Both the position numbers and the translations under genes were made by a program. Positions 5,506 to 8,844 of a stretch of DNA of 8,844 nt are shown one piece after another (within the stretch, counting starts at the first letter, position 1; each line of letters starts with the position of its first letter). The DNA comes from Pseudomonadota bacterium. Its GTDB lineage: Bacteria > Pseudomonadota > Gammaproteobacteria > Burkholderiales > Burkholderiaceae_C. The notes beneath the pieces are model-generated. The model saw nothing but the letters and a program-made list of their open reading frames with translations, had not been told where the DNA came from and did not search any database. The stretch lies in assembly GCA_023436025.1 (NCBI GenBank), contig JAEZKX010000189.1, positions 1 to 8,844 on the forward strand, in the 5' to 3' direction.

Positions 5506-6105
5506 TCACCGCGGGGCCGGATGCAGCGCGTGGTACACGCAGGCCGCCGCCCAGGCGTCGTTGGCCGCGTACAGCACCTGTGCCTCGCTCAGCCGGCGGC
5601 TCGCCCAGTTCGAGGTCGCCGCGCGCTTGGACTTCAGGAAGCGCTGGCCGAACAGAAGGGCCACCGCCATCTTCACGCCCACCTGCCTGCGGTAGCCGCG
5701 CTGGCGGAACTCGGTGTCGAGGTCCAGCACGTCCTGCGGCTCCACGCCCAGCTTGCGCACGATGCGGCGCTTGTCGTCGCCCAGGCCGAAACCGGCCTTG
5801 ACGATGCCGCGCCGTGCCAGCAGCTCGCCGGCGATGACGCGGCATCCCGCGTCGTGCAGCTGGATCACCCAGGCGGCCGTGAGCGTCGCCAGCTGCAGCG
5901 TGTGCGGCCCGTCGGAAGCCTCGCCGGCCTGGAAGGTGGGCTTCGATTCCGTGTCGAAGCCCCAGACCGGCTCGCGCAGCAGCAGGTCCCGCGCCGCCGC
6001 GGCCTGCTCCACCGTGGCCACCACGGTGATGCGGTCCAGGCCGATGCGCGGGAAGGGCTCCAGCAGGGCGATCTGTTCCGGCGTCGGTAGGGCAGGCGCT
6101 TGCAT
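5506..6105 (-). CDS. RNase D-like 3'-5' exonuclease (DEDDy), exonuclease domain only
   Basis: The product is 199 residues and consists essentially of one DEDDy 3'-5' exonuclease domain, which uses two metal ions to degrade RNA or DNA from the 3' end. Motif I is WGFDTES with D51 and E53, motif II is VKAGFGLGDDKRRI (102-115) with D110/D111, and motif III is YAAND with Y179 and D183. Full-length RNase D (about 370 residues in E. coli) also has HRDC domains, which are absent here, so this is a stand-alone exonuclease. Whether it acts on tRNA ends, structured RNA or DNA cannot be told. It is the only minus-strand gene, convergent with the penicillin-binding protein gene and divergent from the second Bug gene (118 bases apart). 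The ATG at 6105 has no strong Shine-Dalgarno but is the only start that gives the expected N-terminus. Confidence 0.9.
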   Translation of the reverse strand: MQAPALPTPEQIALLEPFPRIGLDRITVVATVEQAAAARDLLLREPVWGFDTESKPTFQAGEASDGPHTLQLATLTAAWVIQLHDAGCRVIAGELLARRGIVKAGFGLGDDKRRIVRKLGVEPQDVLDLDTEFRQRGYRRQVGVKMAVALLFGQRFLKSKRAATSNWASRRLSEAQVLYAANDAWAAACVYHALHPAPR

Positions 6106-6223
6106 CCGCGCAGGATAACGGGTGTCGCCCAGGGGCCGGTCCTAGGGCACAGGAGCATTCACCGCCGGCACGCGCCGCACCAGAATGCCTGCATCCCGCC
6201 CGAGCCGGAACCAGGAGACGTCC

Positions 6224-7201
6224 ATGCCGCGTTCTCGTCTTCGCGCCCTTGGCGCCTTGCCTGCCTTGCTGTTCGCTGCCGCCCTGCCGGCGGCCGTGCT
6301 GGCGCAAGCCGCCTGGCCCACCAAGCCGGTGCGCATCGTCGTCACCTTCACGCCGGGCGGCGCGCCCGACACGCTGGCACGGGTGCTGGCCGAGAAGTGG
6401 GGCGCCCTGGGCCAGCCGGTCACGGTCGACAACAAGCCGGGCGCCGGCGGCAACATCGGCGCCGACTTCGTCGCCAAGTCGGCCGGCGACGGCCACACGC
6501 TGCTGATCGGCACGGTGGGCACGCACGCGATCAACGCGTCGCTGTACGAGAAGCTGCCCTACGACCACCTGAAGGACTTCACGCCCATCACGTTTCTCGC
6601 GTCCACGCCGAACCTGCTGGTGGTCAACAAGTCGGTGCCGGTGAACAACGTGCGCGAGCTGGTGGCGCTGGCAAGGAAGCAGCCGCTGTCGTTCGCCTCG
6701 TCGGGCAGCGGCACCTCGATCCACCTGTCCGGGGAGCTTTTCAACACGCTGGCGGGCGTGAAGATGCAGCACGTCCCGTACAAGGGCCGCGCCAGCGCCA
6801 TCCCCGACCTGTTGGGCGGCCGCGTGCAGCTGATGTTCGACAACATGCCGTCGTCACTGCCGCTGGTGCGGTCCGGCGAACTCAAGGGCCTGGCCGTGAC
6901 CAGCGCGCACCGTTCGCCGGCCGCACCGGACATCCCCACCATCGCCGAGTCGGGCCTGCCCGGTTTCGAGGCGACATCGTGGTTCGCGCTGTACGCCTCG
7001 CCGGGCCTGCCGCGCGACGTGCAGATGCGCATCCACGCCGAGGCGCTGAAGGTGATGGCGATGCCCGACGTGAAGGAGAGGCTCGCCGGCCTGGGCCTCG
7101 CCATCGACACTGGCACGCCGCAGGCGCTGATGGCGATGATGCAGGCGGAGACGGCCAAGTGGGCGAAGGTGGTGAAGGCATCGGGCGCGAAGGCGGAGTG
7201 A
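6224..7201 (+). CDS. Bug-family (TctC-like) periplasmic solute-binding protein, second copy
   Basis: This 325-residue protein is a second Bug receptor, clearly related to but diverged from the one at 229-1218. Shared family segments are VVTFTPGGAPDTLARVLAEK (39-58), VDNKPGAGGNIGA (68-80), LPYDHLKDFTPI (111-122), the SGSGTSIHLSGELF segment (160-173), VPYKGRASAIPDLLGG (184-199) and IPTIAESGLPGFE (237-249). Its signal peptide is an ordinary Sec type: Arg-rich start, Ala/Leu core, likely cleavage after VLA (25-27), with no twin-arginine pair. The start at 6224 has AGGAGA (6213-6218) 5 bases upstream, better than an in-frame ATG at 6185. No permease gene is next to it. A hydratase-type and a transglutaminase-like gene follow on the same strand, so it probably binds a carboxylate that the downstream enzyme can use; this is inference from order alone. 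Confidence 0.93.
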   Translation: MPRSRLRALGALPALLFAAALPAAVLAQAAWPTKPVRIVVTFTPGGAPDTLARVLAEKWGALGQPVTVDNKPGAGGNIGADFVAKSAGDGHTLLIGTVGTHAINASLYEKLPYDHLKDFTPITFLASTPNLLVVNKSVPVNNVRELVALARKQPLSFASSGSGTSIHLSGELFNTLAGVKMQHVPYKGRASAIPDLLGGRVQLMFDNMPSSLPLVRSGELKGLAVTSAHRSPAAPDIPTIAESGLPGFEATSWFALYASPGLPRDVQMRIHAEALKVMAMPDVKERLAGLGLAIDTGTPQALMAMMQAETAKWAKVVKASGAKAE

Positions 7202-7214
7202 CGTGCACGGGCCG

Positions 7215-7259
7215 GGCCTGCGCGCATCGGCCGGCATCCCGCCGCCATGCGCGCGGGCC
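7215..7259 (+). other. Long strong hairpin after the second Bug gene
   Basis: GGCCTGCGCGCAT (7215-7227) pairs with ATGCGCGCGGGCC (7247-7259) over 13 bases, with one G-U and no mismatch. The 19-base interior can extend the stem by GGC/GCC pairs (7229-7231 with 7244-7246, and 7233-7235 with 7241-7243), leaving an ATCCC loop. It starts 14 bases after the Bug stop codon and 51 bases before the next start codon. There is no T-run. It could terminate, attenuate, or protect the 3' end of the receptor mRNA so that the receptor is made in excess over the downstream enzymes. Confidence 0.6.
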
Positions 7260-7309
7260 GCAACGCCGCGCGGGCGGGCCGGAGGGCGTGAAGCGTTAAG
7301 CTTCCGTGC

Positions 7310-8095
7310 ATGACACCGGAACAACTCCTGAGCCACTACGACGCGGGCCGGCCCTGGTCCGCCGGCAGCGGGCTCGAGGTCGGCGAGGCCTACCAGCGCG
7401 CGCTCGCGGTGCGCCGCCTGCGCGAGGCGCGCGGCGAACGTCCCCGCGGCTACAAGGTCGGCTTCACCAATCGCACCATCTGGCCGCGCTACGGCGTCTA
7501 CGCGCCCATCTGGGGCACGGTCTGGGACAGCACGCTGGCCTTCTGCGAGGGTCAAGGCGAGGTCTCGCTTGCCGGCGCCGTGCAGCCGCGCATCGAACCC
7601 GAGTGCGTGTTCGGCCTGCGCGCCACGCCGCCACCGGACGCCAGCCTCGAGGCGCTGCGCGATTGCCTCGACTGGGTTGCGCCGGGCTTCGAGATCGTGC
7701 AATCGCACATGCCCGACTGGAAGTTCAGCGCGGCCGACAGCGTGGCCGACGGCGGCCTGCACGCGCGCCTGCTGGTCGGGCCCCGAATCGCCGCCGACGG
7801 CCTGCCGCGTGATGCGGCTGCCTTCGATGCCGCCCTGGCCCAGGCGCAGGTGCGCCTGCTGCGCGACGGCGCGCAGGTGGACGAGGGTCGCGGCGCCAAC
7901 GTGCTCGACGGCCCGCTGCAGGCCTTGCGGCATTTCCTGCAGGAATTGCGGGCCTGCCCCGGCGCGGCCGCCCTGCAGGCCGGCGACGTGGTGACCACCG
8001 GCACCTGGACCGATGCCCACCCGGTGCAGACCGGCCAGGCCTGGCGGGCCGACTTCCGCGGCGCCCTGGCGCCGCTGGAGGTGCGCTTCACATGA
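7310..8095 (+). CDS. 2-keto-4-pentenoate hydratase / oxalocrotonate decarboxylase family enzyme
   Basis: The 261-residue product has the length and motifs of the MhpD/DmpE-DmpH family (fumarylacetoacetase-like fold). These use a divalent metal to hydrate 2-hydroxy-2,4-dienoates, or decarboxylate 4-oxalocrotonate, in meta-cleavage pathways. Visible are GYKVGFTN with K49 (47-54), the metal-binding pair in RIEPECVF (E96, E98), a third acid in FEIVQSH (E128) and the C-terminal GDVVTTGTWT (225-234). The spacing of the three acids is close to that of MhpD E106, E108 and E139. No ring-cleavage dioxygenase, aldolase or dehydrogenase gene is nearby, so the true reaction is uncertain. The ATG at 7310 has no good Shine-Dalgarno; a GGAGGG at 7281-7286 is too far away. 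The stop codon overlaps the next start (ATGA), so the two products are probably made together. Confidence 0.85.
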   Translation: MTPEQLLSHYDAGRPWSAGSGLEVGEAYQRALAVRRLREARGERPRGYKVGFTNRTIWPRYGVYAPIWGTVWDSTLAFCEGQGEVSLAGAVQPRIEPECVFGLRATPPPDASLEALRDCLDWVAPGFEIVQSHMPDWKFSAADSVADGGLHARLLVGPRIAADGLPRDAAAFDAALAQAQVRLLRDGAQVDEGRGANVLDGPLQALRHFLQELRACPGAAALQAGDVVTTGTWTDAHPVQTGQAWRADFRGALAPLEVRFT

Positions 8096-8826
8096 TCAGC
8101 CGCGACTTCCTCCCACAGGACTGCCTGGCGGCCACGCCGTTGGTGGACAGCACGCATCCGCAGGTGCAGGCCTTCGCGGCCCGGCACGCGCGCGGCGCCG
8201 ACGATGTCGAGCGCGGTGTCGCCCTCTACTACGCGGTGCGCGACGGCTTCCGCTACGACCCCTACCGCATCGATCTCAGCCCGGCCGGCATGTCGGCCAG
8301 CAGCGTGCTGGCCAAGGGCTACGGCTGGTGCGTGACCAAGGCGGCGCTGCTGGCCGCCGCGGCGCGCGCCGCCGGCATTCCGGCGCGCCTGGGCTTCGCC
8401 GACGTGCGCAACCACCTGTCGACGGCGCGCATGCGCGAGACCATGCAGACCGACGTCTTCCTGTGGCACGGCTACACCGAGCTGTGGCTGGACGGCGGCT
8501 GGCGCAAGGCCACGCCGGCCTTCAACGTGGAACTGTGCGATCGCTTCGGCCTGCTGCCGCTGGAGTTCGACGGCCGCACCGATTCCATCTACCACCCCTT
8601 CGACAAGTCCGGCAACCGCCACATGGAATACCTGCAGGAGCGCGGCAGCTTTGTCGAGGTGCCGCTCGCGCAATTGCTGGCGGACTTCCGCGCGGCCTAC
8701 CCCGGCTGGCTGCAGGGCAGCGAGACGGCCAGCGCGCTGCAGTCGGCGGACTTCCTGCAGGACGTGGCGCGCGAGCCCGGGGCCGGCGCCGCCGCGGCGG
8801 TCGACCGCGACGTGCAGCGCGGCTGA
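8092..8826 (+). CDS. Transglutaminase-like cysteine-protease-fold protein
   Basis: This 244-residue protein, with no signal peptide or membrane segment, carries a transglutaminase-like core (about 40-146): a helix YYAVRDGFRYDPY (46-58), the nucleophile segment GYGWCVTKAALLAAAARAAGIPAR with C80 (76-99), and LWHGYTELWLDGGWRKATPAF with H126 (124-144). The family usually has an Asp shortly after the His-strand (VDPT-like); here the segment reads KATPAFN, so the third residue is missing or supplied elsewhere. About 100 residues follow (LEFDGRTDSIYHPFD at 157-171, HMEYLQERG at 177-185), which I cannot assign to a known domain. Such proteins may be amidases, peptidases or acyl-transfer enzymes; the substrate is unknown. 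The start overlaps the upstream stop (ATGA) and has a strong GGAGGTG (8077-8083) 8 bases before it, a firm sign of co-expression with the hydratase-type gene. The 18 bases after the stop show nothing. Confidence 0.82.
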   Translation: MISRDFLPQDCLAATPLVDSTHPQVQAFAARHARGADDVERGVALYYAVRDGFRYDPYRIDLSPAGMSASSVLAKGYGWCVTKAALLAAAARAAGIPARLGFADVRNHLSTARMRETMQTDVFLWHGYTELWLDGGWRKATPAFNVELCDRFGLLPLEFDGRTDSIYHPFDKSGNRHMEYLQERGSFVEVPLAQLLADFRAAYPGWLQGSETASALQSADFLQDVAREPGAGAAAAVDRDVQRG

Positions 8827-8844
8827 CCGCGCCCATCGACGCGC

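Noticed and set aside
3364..6090. A 908-codon open frame on the plus strand.
   Set aside because: It overlaps the penicillin-binding protein gene in another frame, and its Arg/Ala/Pro/Gly-rich translation has no family motif.
3326..6772. A 1148-codon open frame on the minus strand.
   Set aside because: It runs antisense through the penicillin-binding protein gene, through the exonuclease gene in another frame, and into the second Bug gene. Its product is low-complexity Arg/Ala/Gly/His-rich sequence, typical of a shadow frame in GC-rich DNA.

Overview
The window is very GC-rich, densely coded DNA of a betaproteobacterium, most likely Burkholderiales and plausibly Comamonadaceae. This rests on two Bug-type (TctC-like) periplasmic binding proteins, a hydantoinase B/oxoprolinase tail, a short class A penicillin-binding protein and a YciH with a cysteine cluster. 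The genus is an inference; no rRNA or other marker gene is present. No mobile element, CRISPR array, tRNA or rRNA was seen.

Layout: (1) 1-1628, plus strand: the end of a hydantoinase B-type gene, a Bug solute-binding protein with a twin-arginine-like signal peptide, and a Rid-family (YjgF/YER057c) protein that starts inside the Bug stop codon. This looks like an uptake and amide/lactam degradation operon. (2) 1629-2015: a 387-base non-coding leader with a terminator-like hairpin, a candidate -10 box and a well-formed cobalamin riboswitch, followed by a possible expression platform. (3) 2016-2822: a tandem hot-dog acyl-CoA thioesterase, the first gene after the riboswitch. (4) 2989-5473: yciH (eIF1/SUI1-like) and a class A penicillin-binding protein, both plus strand. 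(5) 5506-6105, minus strand: a stand-alone RNase D-like DEDDy exonuclease, converging on the penicillin-binding protein gene across a perfect GC hairpin. (6) 6224-8826, plus strand: a second Bug protein, a long strong hairpin, then a 2-keto-4-pentenoate hydratase-type enzyme whose stop overlaps the start of a transglutaminase-like protein.

How it fits together: the two ends are separate small-molecule uptake/catabolism modules, each built around one Bug receptor. The middle is housekeeping (cell wall, RNA processing, translation initiation). The observation most worth pursuing is the cobalamin riboswitch placed directly before an acyl-CoA thioesterase rather than a B12 transport or synthesis gene, with no other gene between them. 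The second is the Bug / hydratase / transglutaminase-like cluster, whose substrate cannot be read from sequence.
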